Positions 1 to 6,254 of a stretch of 6,861 nucleotides of DNA are shown piece by piece; positions within the stretch are counted from its first letter, which is position 1; each line of letters begins with the position of its first letter. The notes below the pieces were generated by a model, which saw only the letters and a list, made by a program, of their open reading frames with translations, did not search any database and was not told the origin of the DNA. Made by a program: the position numbers and the translations under genes. Origin of the DNA: Oscillospiraceae bacterium (GTDB lineage: Bacteria; Bacillota; Clostridia; Oscillospirales; Acutalibacteraceae); assembly GCA_003505905.1 (NCBI GenBank), contig DNXM01000022.1, positions 3,956-10,816 on the forward strand, in the 5' to 3' direction.

Positions 1-207
1 TATGAAAACGTTTCGGGCGGCACATCGTTCACCTTCTACTACCTCGCCGTCAAAAAAAGCAATATAGACCAAAGCATCGGAAACAGCTTTGCGATGCTTT
101 GCAACGCAGAAAACAATGCCGTGATTCGTTATCTCGGTCAGCAAACCTTTACGCTGATGTGTTCGCAAATCGAACGCATGATAGAAGACTGTTCCTTTGA
201 AAAATAA
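1..207 (+). CDS. Unidentified protein, C-terminal fragment (5' end outside window)
   Basis: An open frame runs from the first base to a TAA stop at 205-207 and gives the last 68 residues of a protein whose start lies upstream. I do not recognise the family with confidence. The visible part begins with a beta-like stretch (SFTFYYLAVKK), continues with a second hydrophobic strand (NSFAMLCNAEN) and ends in an amphipathic helix-like segment (TFTLMCSQIERMIEDCSFEK). This strand-strand-helix ending resembles the C-terminus of small Mog1/PsbP-like lipoproteins of Firmicutes, but that is only a shape impression. Codon choice matches the following gene, and the GH16 gene begins within about 25 bp with no promoter visible between them, so the two are probably co-transcribed. 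Confidence 0.7.
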   Translation, partial: YENVSGGTSFTFYYLAVKKSNIDQSIGNSFAMLCNAENNAVIRYLGQQTFTLMCSQIERMIEDCSFEK

Positions 208-230
208 ATGTTAGGGTGATTGATTTGACT

Positions 231-1187
231 ATGCTCGCTCAACTTTTGCTCAAGCTCGGCGTTCCGCTGGCTTGGCGTGAATCCTTTGCGCTGAATGAGG
301 CTTCTGTTTATTTTCGCAAGCTTTTATCGGCAAAATCTTTAAAAGCCGTTGTTTCCTCCGTTCTCGTCATTGCCGAAGTGCTCGCCATGTTCCTGTTTAA
401 CGGCGCATTGACCCCGAGAGGTGAAAAAATCGACGAAAGCATTCTTGCCTCCGAGGGCTACAAATTGGTTTTTGAAGACCAATTCAACGGCAACGAGCTT
501 GACACAACCAAGTGGGATTACCGTGCAAACGGCGAGCGCCGCGGCGGCTATAACGCACCCGACCAGGTTAAAGTTGAGGACGGCAACCTTGTCATTTCCG
601 CACAATACCGTGATAAAAACAACCTGCCGAAAGACACCTCCGCCGCCTATGCCGAGGGTTGGTATGTCGGCATGATTAAGTTAAAGCAAACCTATAAGCG
701 AGGCTACTTCGAAATTCGCTGCATCTGCAACGACTCCCCCGGTTTTTGGAGTGCGTTTTGGATTCAAGCCGACCATCCGTATGATCCGCTTATTTCCAAA
801 GGCGGTGTCGGCGGCGCCGAGCTTGACATTTTCGAGTCACTCAACTACAACGCCAAATTCAAGCATAACTCCGTTACGCAAACCGTTCACTGCGCAGGTA
901 AAGGCGGTTCCACTTCCACCGATTTGAATTCCTGCTGTTTGGGCAGCTTCAAGGGCGATGACATTTATCACACCTTCAACACCTACGGTTTGAAATGGAC
1001 GGAGGATGAATACATCTTCTATGTCAACGGCGTTGAAACCGCCCGTTGCGCATGGGCAGACGGTGTTTCACAGGAATTTGAGCAAGTAATTGTGTCCCTT
1101 GAAATTCCCGACACCGAGTCACTGCCGACCGACAAAACCGTCACAACCGATTTTGTGGTTGATTATGTTAAGATTTATCAGAAATAA
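231..1187 (+). CDS. Membrane-anchored glycoside hydrolase family 16 (endo-beta-glucanase/laminarinase type)
   Basis: A GH16 beta-jelly-roll hydrolase expected to cleave internal beta-1,3 or mixed-linkage glucan, or a related polysaccharide, outside the cell. Numbered from the GTG at 216, a hydrophobic segment at about residues 44-64 follows some 40 residues and looks like an uncleaved type II signal anchor. The catalytic domain starts near residue 82 (GYKLVFEDQFNG) and contains GYFEIR (163-168), GFWSAFWIQ (176-184) and the active-site motif ELDIFE (202-207). That motif has the ExDxxE form, with E202 as nucleophile and E207 as acid/base. The domain ends with VDYVKIYQ, typical for the family. 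The start is uncertain: GTG 216, TTG 225 and ATG 231 are all in frame. AGGGTGAT at 213-220 overlaps GTG 216 and is better spaced for TTG 225, so ATG 231 is a conservative choice. Exact polysaccharide specificity cannot be read from the sequence. Confidence 0.92.
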   Translation: MLAQLLLKLGVPLAWRESFALNEASVYFRKLLSAKSLKAVVSSVLVIAEVLAMFLFNGALTPRGEKIDESILASEGYKLVFEDQFNGNELDTTKWDYRANGERRGGYNAPDQVKVEDGNLVISAQYRDKNNLPKDTSAAYAEGWYVGMIKLKQTYKRGYFEIRCICNDSPGFWSAFWIQADHPYDPLISKGGVGGAELDIFESLNYNAKFKHNSVTQTVHCAGKGGSTSTDLNSCCLGSFKGDDIYHTFNTYGLKWTEDEYIFYVNGVETARCAWADGVSQEFEQVIVSLEIPDTESLPTDKTVTTDFVVDYVKIYQK

Positions 1188-1189
1188 CC

Positions 1190-1227
1190 AAACGGACAGT
1201 CGCTCTTTGTCGAGAGGCTGTCCGTTT
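1190..1227 (+). terminator. Hairpin just after the GH16 stop, possible terminator
   Basis: A perfect 10-bp inverted repeat (AAACGGACAG at 1190-1199, CTGTCCGTTT at 1218-1227) starts three bases after the GH16 stop codon. An inner 4-bp stem (1203-1206 with 1213-1216) closes a six-base loop, leaving a small internal bulge. The T-run is short (TTT, then CAT), so it is a weak intrinsic terminator on its own and may instead protect the mRNA 3' end or act together with the following hairpin. Confidence 0.6.
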
Positions 1228-1233
1228 CATAAT

Positions 1234-1283
1234 AAGAAAAGCTTGCAGATATAAGCGAATTGCTTTACCTGCAAGCTTTTCTT
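1234..1283. terminator. Bidirectional terminator between the convergent GH16 and prmA genes
   Basis: A perfect 15-bp inverted repeat (1234-1248 with 1269-1283) encloses a 20-base loop. The 3' arm ends in CTTTTCTT on both strands because the outer part of the stem is A-rich on the left and T-rich on the right. The right arm reaches the last base of the prmA TGA (1283-1285), so prmA transcripts form the hairpin immediately after translation ends and then read a T-rich tail. On the plus strand it backs up the hairpin at 1190-1227. Confidence 0.75.
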
Positions 1284-2206
1284 CATGATTTCAGTTTACA
1301 CTCAAAACACAGCCAATCGTTCTTATCGTGCCGTGCAATCACTTCAAATCCGTTCTTTTCAAACGCTTCCAAAACCTCTGCCTCACGGGGAGCAATGATG
1401 CCCGAAGCGATGAAAACACCGTCTTTTTTCAAGAACGGTCCGACCTGTGACGAAAACAAGATAATAATATCTGCCACAATATTCGCCGCAATCACATCGA
1501 ACTGTCCGCTCACCTTTTCGGTCAAGCTGCCCCGGAACACTTCATATTGCGGAGGTGTAAAGCCGTTCAGCTTGCCGTTCTCTTGTGCGGTTTTGACGGC
1601 GAGAGCATCAATATCCACACCGACCGCACGCTCGGCACCGAGCAAGAGAGAGGCAACGCTGAGGATACCGCTGCCGCAGCCGACATCAAGCATATCCACG
1701 CCGGAATGAATGTAAGGCTCTAACGCCTCCAGGCAAAGGCGTGTGGTTTCGTGTGTGCCGGAACCAAACGCAAGACCGGGTTCAATGTTCAGCACCGCTC
1801 GGTCGCCTGCCGCCGCCTTTTCTTCCCAAATCGGCTGAATCAAAAGCCGCTCACCGACTTCAATCGGCTTGAAGTATTTCTTCCAATTGTTTTCCCAATC
1901 CTCATTGCGGCAAACAGCCGTGGAAAGCTCAAAACCGATTTTTTCCGCCGTAAAGCGTTCGGTCAAGAAAGCGGTTGCCTCCGTCGGGTTTTCTTCCGGC
2001 GAAAGATAAAGGTGAATCAAGCACTTGGTGCGGTCTTTTTTTAGTAAATCCTCATCAATCAGGTCAATGCCTGCCACCTCGTAGGCTTCCTGCTCCAGGT
2101 TTCTGTAGTCCTCAATGTATACGCCTGGCACAAGCACCTGCGCAATGGCCGCCGCCGAGTCGATATCCCGGCTCGCTACCGTAACGATAATTTCAGTCCA
2201 ATCCAT
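1283..2206 (-). CDS. prmA: Ribosomal protein L11 methyltransferase PrmA
   Basis: A cytoplasmic SAM-dependent class I methyltransferase; the family methylates amino groups of ribosomal protein L11. Numbered from the ATG at 2206 (307 residues, normal length), the N-terminal L11-recognition domain covers about residues 1-110. It is followed by the family signature around ENNWKKYFKP, then GLAFGSGTHETT (about 144-155), SAM motif I LDVGCGSGILS (about 173-183), the acidic motif VGVDID (about 195-200) and NIVAD (about 242-246) in the position of the family's NxxA motif. The frame is open up to a TTG at 2224, but ATG 2206 is chosen because AGAGGA (2211-2216) lies just before it. It is the last gene of the yhaM-DUF2804-prmA unit, with an 18-bp gap to the preceding stop codon, and ends in a strong hairpin. 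Confidence 0.96.
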   Translation of the reverse strand: MDWTEIIVTVASRDIDSAAAIAQVLVPGVYIEDYRNLEQEAYEVAGIDLIDEDLLKKDRTKCLIHLYLSPEENPTEATAFLTERFTAEKIGFELSTAVCRNEDWENNWKKYFKPIEVGERLLIQPIWEEKAAAGDRAVLNIEPGLAFGSGTHETTRLCLEALEPYIHSGVDMLDVGCGSGILSVASLLLGAERAVGVDIDALAVKTAQENGKLNGFTPPQYEVFRGSLTEKVSGQFDVIAANIVADIIILFSSQVGPFLKKDGVFIASGIIAPREAEVLEAFEKNGFEVIARHDKNDWLCFECKLKS

Positions 2207-2210
2207 AGTT

Positions 2211-2216
2211 TCCTCT
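2211..2216 (-). promoter_or_regulatory. Ribosome binding site deciding the prmA start
   Basis: AGAGGA on the minus strand, four bases before ATG 2206. No comparable site precedes the in-frame TTG at 2224, which lies against the stop codon of the upstream gene. Confidence 0.7.
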
Positions 2217-2224
2217 TTTTGCAA

Positions 2225-3271
2225 TCAATATTTGTTGTGAACATCTTCAGCGAAGCAAAGCAAGTCTTTGATTTCCAGCACGGTGCCGTCATCCAACACG
2301 GCTTTACCGCTCATTCTGCCGAACACCTGATGCTGGTCGGTGACAATCACCTTCACATCAATCTTCGCCGCACGGTCAAGAATCGGCACAAAGTCCATCT
2401 CAAACCGTCCGTCACTTGAAGTAAATGTCCACGGCTCGGTGTAGCACTTTTTGCCGCCCTTTTCGGGAATGTTGAAAGCGATTTCGTCAAGCTTATGGCA
2501 CTTGCCGTCGTAGAACAAAATGTTTTCCGTTGCGGCACTGTCATCGGCAAAGCCGTAGCCGATGTTGAATCCGAACGGCTTTCCGTTCACCTCGCCGTTA
2601 CCAGAACCCCAATACCATGTGTTGTCGTATGTCCACACGCCACGACCCCAATCCAGCGTGCCGAAATCGGTGCTCGGGTCAAGGGTGAATGTGCGTCCGT
2701 CAAATTCAACCGTACCGCTTGCACGCATACAGTTGATTTTTTGGTTGTAGTAAAAGGCGGTTTTCTTTTCTTTCCACGGCTTTGCAATCACCATCGTGTC
2801 CATCGCCGGTTCTTCCAGCGTAATGTCGCACCTAAAGGTCTTACCGTCTTGGAAATTCTTAAAGTCGCCGACAATGCGGCGCTTGCCCTCGGTTTTGATG
2901 AACTCCATGTTCAGCCGTTTGTCGTGGTAACACACATTACCCTGTTCGGAGGTAGAGGGTAATCTGAATTTTCCCATTGGGAAAGCGTTCAAAACCGTTT
3001 CAGTGTGTTCGCACGGCACCGAAAAATCCAACAGCGAAACGCTCTGCAAGCCGATGTAACCGTCATCGGATATTGTGAACGCAAAGCCTGCCTGCTCCTT
3101 GTTGGAGATGACCAAATAATAATCCCATTCCTTGATGCGCATTTTCGGCGCCTTAATTTGACTGCGGTCGTAGACCTGAAGCAGGCGTTTGGACCAACCG
3201 GGTTCCGCAAGTGAACCGTCTTTTTTCAAAAGCGGATGAATGGAAGTAACCTCATGGTTGCGCTGTGACAT
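2225..3271 (-). CDS. DUF2804 family protein of unknown function
   Basis: A 348-residue protein recognised as DUF2804 from its characteristic core. Numbered from ATG 3271, this is DWGRGVWTYDNTWYWGSG at about 207-224 and GFNIGYGFADDSAATEN at about 234-250, followed by LFYDGKCHKL and an FNIP segment. It is rich in Trp, Tyr and Gly and in alternating hydrophobic residues, suggesting an all-beta protein. There is no signal peptide or membrane segment, so it is probably cytoplasmic. No catalytic residues can be assigned. Length is about usual for the family. ATG 3271 is preferred to the in-frame TTG 3289 because a GGAGG lies eight bases upstream. It is the middle gene of the operon, 25 bp after the yhaM-like stop and 18 bp before prmA. 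Family membership rests on recall of the motif pattern; its biochemical role is unknown. Confidence 0.85.
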   Translation of the reverse strand: MSQRNHEVTSIHPLLKKDGSLAEPGWSKRLLQVYDRSQIKAPKMRIKEWDYYLVISNKEQAGFAFTISDDGYIGLQSVSLLDFSVPCEHTETVLNAFPMGKFRLPSTSEQGNVCYHDKRLNMEFIKTEGKRRIVGDFKNFQDGKTFRCDITLEEPAMDTMVIAKPWKEKKTAFYYNQKINCMRASGTVEFDGRTFTLDPSTDFGTLDWGRGVWTYDNTWYWGSGNGEVNGKPFGFNIGYGFADDSAATENILFYDGKCHKLDEIAFNIPEKGGKKCYTEPWTFTSSDGRFEMDFVPILDRAAKIDVKVIVTDQHQVFGRMSGKAVLDDGTVLEIKDLLCFAEDVHNKY

Positions 3272-3279
3272 GATTGATG

Positions 3280-3284
3280 CCTCC
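3280..3284 (-). promoter_or_regulatory. Ribosome binding site deciding the DUF2804 start
   Basis: GGAGG on the minus strand with an eight-base spacer to ATG 3271. It lies in the 25-bp gap after the stop codon of the yhaM-like gene and sits inside the longer reading frame that starts at TTG 3289, which argues against that start. Confidence 0.8.
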
Positions 3285-3296
3285 GTCAAATGTTAT

Positions 3297-4271
3297 TCAA
3301 AGTCCTAAATTCGTTTCGGTTTCCGGCTTCCCAAGCCCGTGATTATAGAATGCACGGTTATCCAACGCCCATTGGCGGTTGGAAAAGCCGCCTGTCGGCA
3401 CACCGTTGACGGCGTTGTTTTCTTCCACAATGCGGGCATCCAAACGGTCAAGAGCAGAAAGAATATCCGCCTCGATAAACAGCGGACGCACCGCCGCACC
3501 GAATTCGGGGTCACCGTGGTGCGAAATGAGCATATGCTCCACCAGCATTGCTTTTTCATCGGGAATATTGAGCTTTTTTGCCGTTTCTTCCACCATCATG
3601 GCACCCATGACCAAGTGACCGAGCAAGGTGCCCCTCGCACTGTAGCCGGTCGCAATCCCGGTTTCGTCCGCAACCAGCTCACAAAGCTTGGCAATATCGT
3701 GGAGCATTGCACCGCACAAAAGCAAATCCGAATTGATAAACGGGTAAATCTTCGCAACGCTCTGCGCCAAGCGGACGATGGACAGCGTATGCTGAAGTAA
3801 ACCGCTGCGCATGGCATGATGCAATTTGAACGCCGCCGGATAGTAGAGCAATGCCTCCCGATTCTCCTGCAAAACGGTCGTGGTGAGCAGGGAAAGCTCA
3901 TGATCGGCAAAGCCTTCGGCAATTGCAATCAATTCGGCAAACATCGCTTCTCCGCCGTAAACGGCAGAGGCGACAAAATCCTCAATTTTCACGCCGTCCG
4001 ACTCACCTGCCGCTCGAATGCGGTCAACGCGAAGCTGGTCGGAGCCGTTAAATTCACTGATACTGCCCTGCACCTTGACAAGCGTGTTCACCGCATATGT
4101 ACCGTGCAGCTCTTCGTTATAATTCCAAAGCTTGGCGGAAATTTCACCCGAAGAATCGCCGAGCACCATATCCAAATAGGCCTCGCCCCGTTTATTCAGT
4201 TTTTTCTCGCAGCTTTTAATCAGGCAAAAGCCGGTGTGCGTGCCGGATTTTGCATGGTATTCAAAATTCAA
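3297..4271 (-). CDS. yhaM: YhaM-family 3'-5' exoribonuclease (OB fold plus HD domain)
   Basis: YhaM-type enzymes are metal-dependent 3'-5' exoribonucleases of Firmicutes that take part in RNA decay. Numbered from the TTG at 4271 (324 residues, close to the roughly 314 of B. subtilis YhaM), residues 10-90 form an OB-fold nucleic-acid binding domain (YLDMVLGDSSGEISAKLWN). An HD domain follows from about 145 to 285. Visible metal-ligand candidates are H161 (GLLQHT), H191-D192 (AMLHDIAKL), H219 (LLGHLVMG), H251-H252 (MLISHHGDPEFG) and D275/D278 (LDRLDAR); this set is typical of YhaM. The frame is open to a GTG at 4280, but that codon overlaps the AAAGGAG site, so TTG 4271, eight bases downstream of it, is the likely start. 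First gene of its operon, with its own promoter. Biological substrates cannot be inferred here. Confidence 0.93.
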   Translation of the reverse strand: MNFEYHAKSGTHTGFCLIKSCEKKLNKRGEAYLDMVLGDSSGEISAKLWNYNEELHGTYAVNTLVKVQGSISEFNGSDQLRVDRIRAAGESDGVKIEDFVASAVYGGEAMFAELIAIAEGFADHELSLLTTTVLQENREALLYYPAAFKLHHAMRSGLLQHTLSIVRLAQSVAKIYPFINSDLLLCGAMLHDIAKLCELVADETGIATGYSARGTLLGHLVMGAMMVEETAKKLNIPDEKAMLVEHMLISHHGDPEFGAAVRPLFIEADILSALDRLDARIVEENNAVNGVPTGGFSNRQWALDNRAFYNHGLGKPETETNLGL

Positions 4272-4279
4272 GTTCAACA

Positions 4280-4286
4280 CTCCTTT
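4280..4286 (-). promoter_or_regulatory. Ribosome binding site deciding the yhaM TTG start
   Basis: AAAGGAG on the minus strand. Of the in-frame candidates, GTG at 4280 overlaps this site and TTG at 4277 is only two bases away, while TTG at 4271 has an eight-base spacer. The gene therefore appears to begin with TTG, a rarer start codon. Confidence 0.7.
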
Positions 4287-4292
4287 CCTGCT

Positions 4293-4321
4293 ATTATACC
4301 TTGACCGCCGTTTTTTTACAA
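4293..4321 (-). promoter_or_regulatory. Sigma-A-type promoter of the yhaM-DUF2804-prmA operon
   Basis: On the minus strand, TTGTAA (4316-4321) and a perfect TATAAT (4293-4298) are separated by 17 bases, with an A-run right after the -35 box. Transcription would begin around 4285-4287, at the edge of the ribosome binding site, giving a very short leader of about 15 nucleotides before the TTG start. Confidence 0.8.
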
Positions 4322-4383
4322 CCGTATCGGCATAAAATTTCCGATTTTTCCCGAATTCCGCCTATGTGAAGCGTGAAAACTCA

Positions 4384-4397
4384 TTGTTTTGAAACAA
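4384..4397. promoter_or_regulatory. Small inverted repeat over the -35 box, candidate operator
   Basis: TTGTTT-TG-AAACAA is a perfect 6-bp inverted repeat with a 2-bp centre, lying exactly over the -35 box and the start of the spacer. A repressor bound here would block the promoter. The half-site is short and A/T-rich, so chance is a real possibility and no regulator gene is in the window. Confidence 0.3.
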
Positions 4398-4412
4398 AAT
4401 ATCGTGTATAAT
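4384..4412 (+). promoter_or_regulatory. Sigma-A-type promoter of the HD-nucleoside hydrolase gene
   Basis: TTGTTT (4384-4389) and a perfect TATAAT (4407-4412) with a 17-base spacer. Predicted start is near 4419, giving a leader of about 33 nucleotides to ATG 4452. The promoter lies inside the longer open frame that begins at TTG 4389, which rules out that start codon for a transcript made here. Confidence 0.75.
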
Positions 4413-4442
4413 AGAAAAAACCTTCTAAACCACTTCGCATTC

Positions 4443-4450
4443 AGGAAAGG
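4443..4450 (+). promoter_or_regulatory. Ribosome binding site of the HD-nucleoside hydrolase gene
   Basis: AGGAAAGG just upstream of ATG 4452; the AGGA part is five bases from the start codon. It supports ATG 4452 over the earlier in-frame TTG at 4389. Confidence 0.65.
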
Positions 4451-4451
4451 T

Positions 4452-6221
4452 ATGGCGATTATCGTGGCAACAGATTTTCTTTGTGAAAAACGGTTATCTC
4501 AACTGAACCCGCATTATCACACCTTGGTCAAAAACACCGTCTTTGTAATGAGCCGTGTGCTTGAAAAATACAAGTTGTTTTTCCCCGATTTTACCGACCA
4601 CACGGTTTTGCACTCCTTGCAGGTTTTGGATTTTTGCAACCGCCTTTTGGGCGAGCAGGTGTTACAACTGAACGAAGACGAGCTCTATGTATTGATTATG
4701 AGCGCTTATCTTCACGACAGCGGCATGGGCATTTCCGAGCCCGACTACAAAGCCTTGTATGATTATGTGGTAAGTGACGAGTACCGGCTGAACCATCCGG
4801 TTGACAATATTCGTGAAACCATCCGGGCATTTCACCAAAAATTCAGCCGACAGTATATCTACAAATACGCCGACCTGTTTGAAATTCCGAGTGAGGAACA
4901 CACCCGTGCCATCGCTTTGGTTTCCGAAGCACACCGAAAAATGGATTTGCTGGACGAAAACATCCTGCCGTCCGTTTTAACCGTGCCGAACGGAAACGAA
5001 ATCCATTTGCCGCTTTTGGCGGCACTGATTCGGCTGGCGGATGAGCTTGATATTGCCGCCGACCGAAACATCGGCTTTGAGCCGGACGGACAGGAAACCA
5101 TTTTTAAGCTGATGCACCGCTCCATTCGCCACCTGCACATCCTGCCGGAGCGATTTGTTGTGGATGTTGCCCAGGACGACCCGGCTCTTTTTGACGGCAT
5201 TCAAGAAGAAATTGATAAGCTTTTTGAAACCCTGCAAATCTGTTCCCGCACTGTTGCCGAGCGCACGCCGTTTCGCATTCGGCAAAGCACCATTGAAATC
5301 AACCGCATTGCACAGCACCAAAAGCACATTACCATTCTGGACACCGACCTCGGGACAGACGATGCCTGCGCCCTTTTTCTGCTGAAGAATCTGCCGATAA
5401 AGCCGGATTACATTGTCGCATCCTTCGGCAACACAACCCTTGAGGGAGCTTGCCGAAACGCTGTTATTTTAAGAAAATATCTCGGCCTGGAAGCCGAAAT
5501 CGTCAAAGGACTTGAACCGTCGAACGGCTCCCGTCAGCCCAACGGTGAAAAAAACACCTTTCACGGAGCAGACGGCTTGGCAAACTGCTCCGAAAAAATG
5601 ATAAAAAAGCTGAAAATAAACCAAGACGAGTTGCAGAATATTCTGCCGTTCGGGGAATTGTGCGATAGGCTGTCGGAATACGATTCCGTCACATACATCA
5701 CCATCGGAACCCTGCGGAATTTTGCCGCCTTGCTCCACGATAAAGAATTTTGTCGAAAGCTCCGAGGCGCATACATCATGGGCGGCGGCATCCGTGAATT
5801 CAATTGCAGTCATAACACGGAGTTCAATTTTTCCAAAGACCCCGAAAGCGTAAAAACCGTTCTGACCTGCGGATTAAATATTACGCTGTTTCCGTTGGAT
5901 GTGACCAACCGCCAAGTCTTAACCGCCGAGCAGATTGATGAGCTGGAAGCAATCGGCACATATCCCGAATACATCTCCTTTTTGCGCCACAACCGAAAAG
6001 CAAACATCGAATACAATCACATTTCGGCGGCTGTTCTTCACGATACCCTGCCGATTTTATACCTTTCTCATCCCGAGCTTTTCAAGCTGGAGGAAATGCG
6101 CATTGCTTCGAATGAATATGCCTGCATTTTCCCCTCTGCCAACGGTGAAGCAGTTCATATATGCACCGAGATGAAAGACGGCAAGCTGTTTGAGTTTATG
6201 AAATCGGCTTTTGAAAGTTGA
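4452..6221 (+). CDS. HD-domain phosphohydrolase fused to inosine/uridine-type nucleoside hydrolase
   Basis: A 589-residue cytoplasmic protein joining two enzyme domains (numbering from ATG 4452). The N-terminal half, about 20-270, is an HD-superfamily domain. It contains FTDHTVLHS (H50, H54), SAYLHDSGMG (H88-D89), an EAHRK segment (H161) and LIRLADELDIAADR (D197), resembling large HD phosphohydrolases with a 'YLHD-GM' core. The C-terminal half, about 290-589, is a nucleoside hydrolase. It has DTDLGTDD (297-304, the Ca2+ site, canonical form DTDxGxDD), SFGNTTLEGACRNA (N327), FHGADGL (370-376), IGTLRNFAAL, MGGGIRE, EFNFSKDPES (E457, N459) and LHDTLPILYLSHPELF, where H529-D530 correspond to the catalytic His-Asp pair. 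Both active sites look intact. Single nucleoside hydrolases are about 310 residues, so this is a true fusion. There is no signal peptide. Substrate is unknown; a nucleotide-to-base route is inference. Confidence 0.93.
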   Translation: MAIIVATDFLCEKRLSQLNPHYHTLVKNTVFVMSRVLEKYKLFFPDFTDHTVLHSLQVLDFCNRLLGEQVLQLNEDELYVLIMSAYLHDSGMGISEPDYKALYDYVVSDEYRLNHPVDNIRETIRAFHQKFSRQYIYKYADLFEIPSEEHTRAIALVSEAHRKMDLLDENILPSVLTVPNGNEIHLPLLAALIRLADELDIAADRNIGFEPDGQETIFKLMHRSIRHLHILPERFVVDVAQDDPALFDGIQEEIDKLFETLQICSRTVAERTPFRIRQSTIEINRIAQHQKHITILDTDLGTDDACALFLLKNLPIKPDYIVASFGNTTLEGACRNAVILRKYLGLEAEIVKGLEPSNGSRQPNGEKNTFHGADGLANCSEKMIKKLKINQDELQNILPFGELCDRLSEYDSVTYITIGTLRNFAALLHDKEFCRKLRGAYIMGGGIREFNCSHNTEFNFSKDPESVKTVLTCGLNITLFPLDVTNRQVLTAEQIDELEAIGTYPEYISFLRHNRKANIEYNHISAAVLHDTLPILYLSHPELFKLEEMRIASNEYACIFPSANGEAVHICTEMKDGKLFEFMKSAFES

Positions 6222-6232
6222 AACAGCCGATT
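6202..6232 (+). other. Inverted repeat across the stop codon of the HD-nucleoside hydrolase gene
   Basis: AATCGGCT (6202-6209) and AGCCGATT (6225-6232) form a perfect 8-bp stem with a 15-base loop that contains the TGA stop (6219-6221). No T-run follows, so it is not a standard intrinsic terminator. It might reduce read-through or protect the upstream message, or it may have no role. Confidence 0.35.
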
Positions 6233-6254
6233 GTCCCGAAAGGAAAATTTGACA

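Noticed and set aside
1260..1709. 149-residue open frame on the plus strand over the prmA 3' half
   Set aside because: Begins inside the terminator hairpin loop and runs antisense to well-supported prmA coding sequence.
2495..2962. 155-residue open frame on the plus strand opposite the DUF2804 gene
   Set aside because: Antisense shadow of a recognised family; composition (Val/His/Cys/Arg-rich) and lack of a start signal argue against coding.
3816..4304. 162-residue open frame on the plus strand opposite the yhaM-like gene
   Set aside because: It is antisense to a gene with clear catalytic motifs, has no ribosome site and no recognisable domain; open only because of codon bias.
4321..4384. 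Possible riboswitch or small RNA in the divergent intergenic region
   Set aside because: Only weak 4-bp pairings such as TCGG/CCGA around 4327-4345 are visible, and the segment lies upstream of both promoters, so it would not be transcribed from either.
4389..4451. N-terminal extension of the HD-nucleoside hydrolase beginning at TTG 4389
   Set aside because: It overlaps the -35 and -10 boxes of the promoter, so it would not be present in the transcript; ATG 4452 has its own ribosome binding site.
5469..5813. Minus-strand open frames opposite the nucleoside hydrolase domain
   Set aside because: They lie under highly conserved plus-strand motifs and show no domain or ribosome site of their own.
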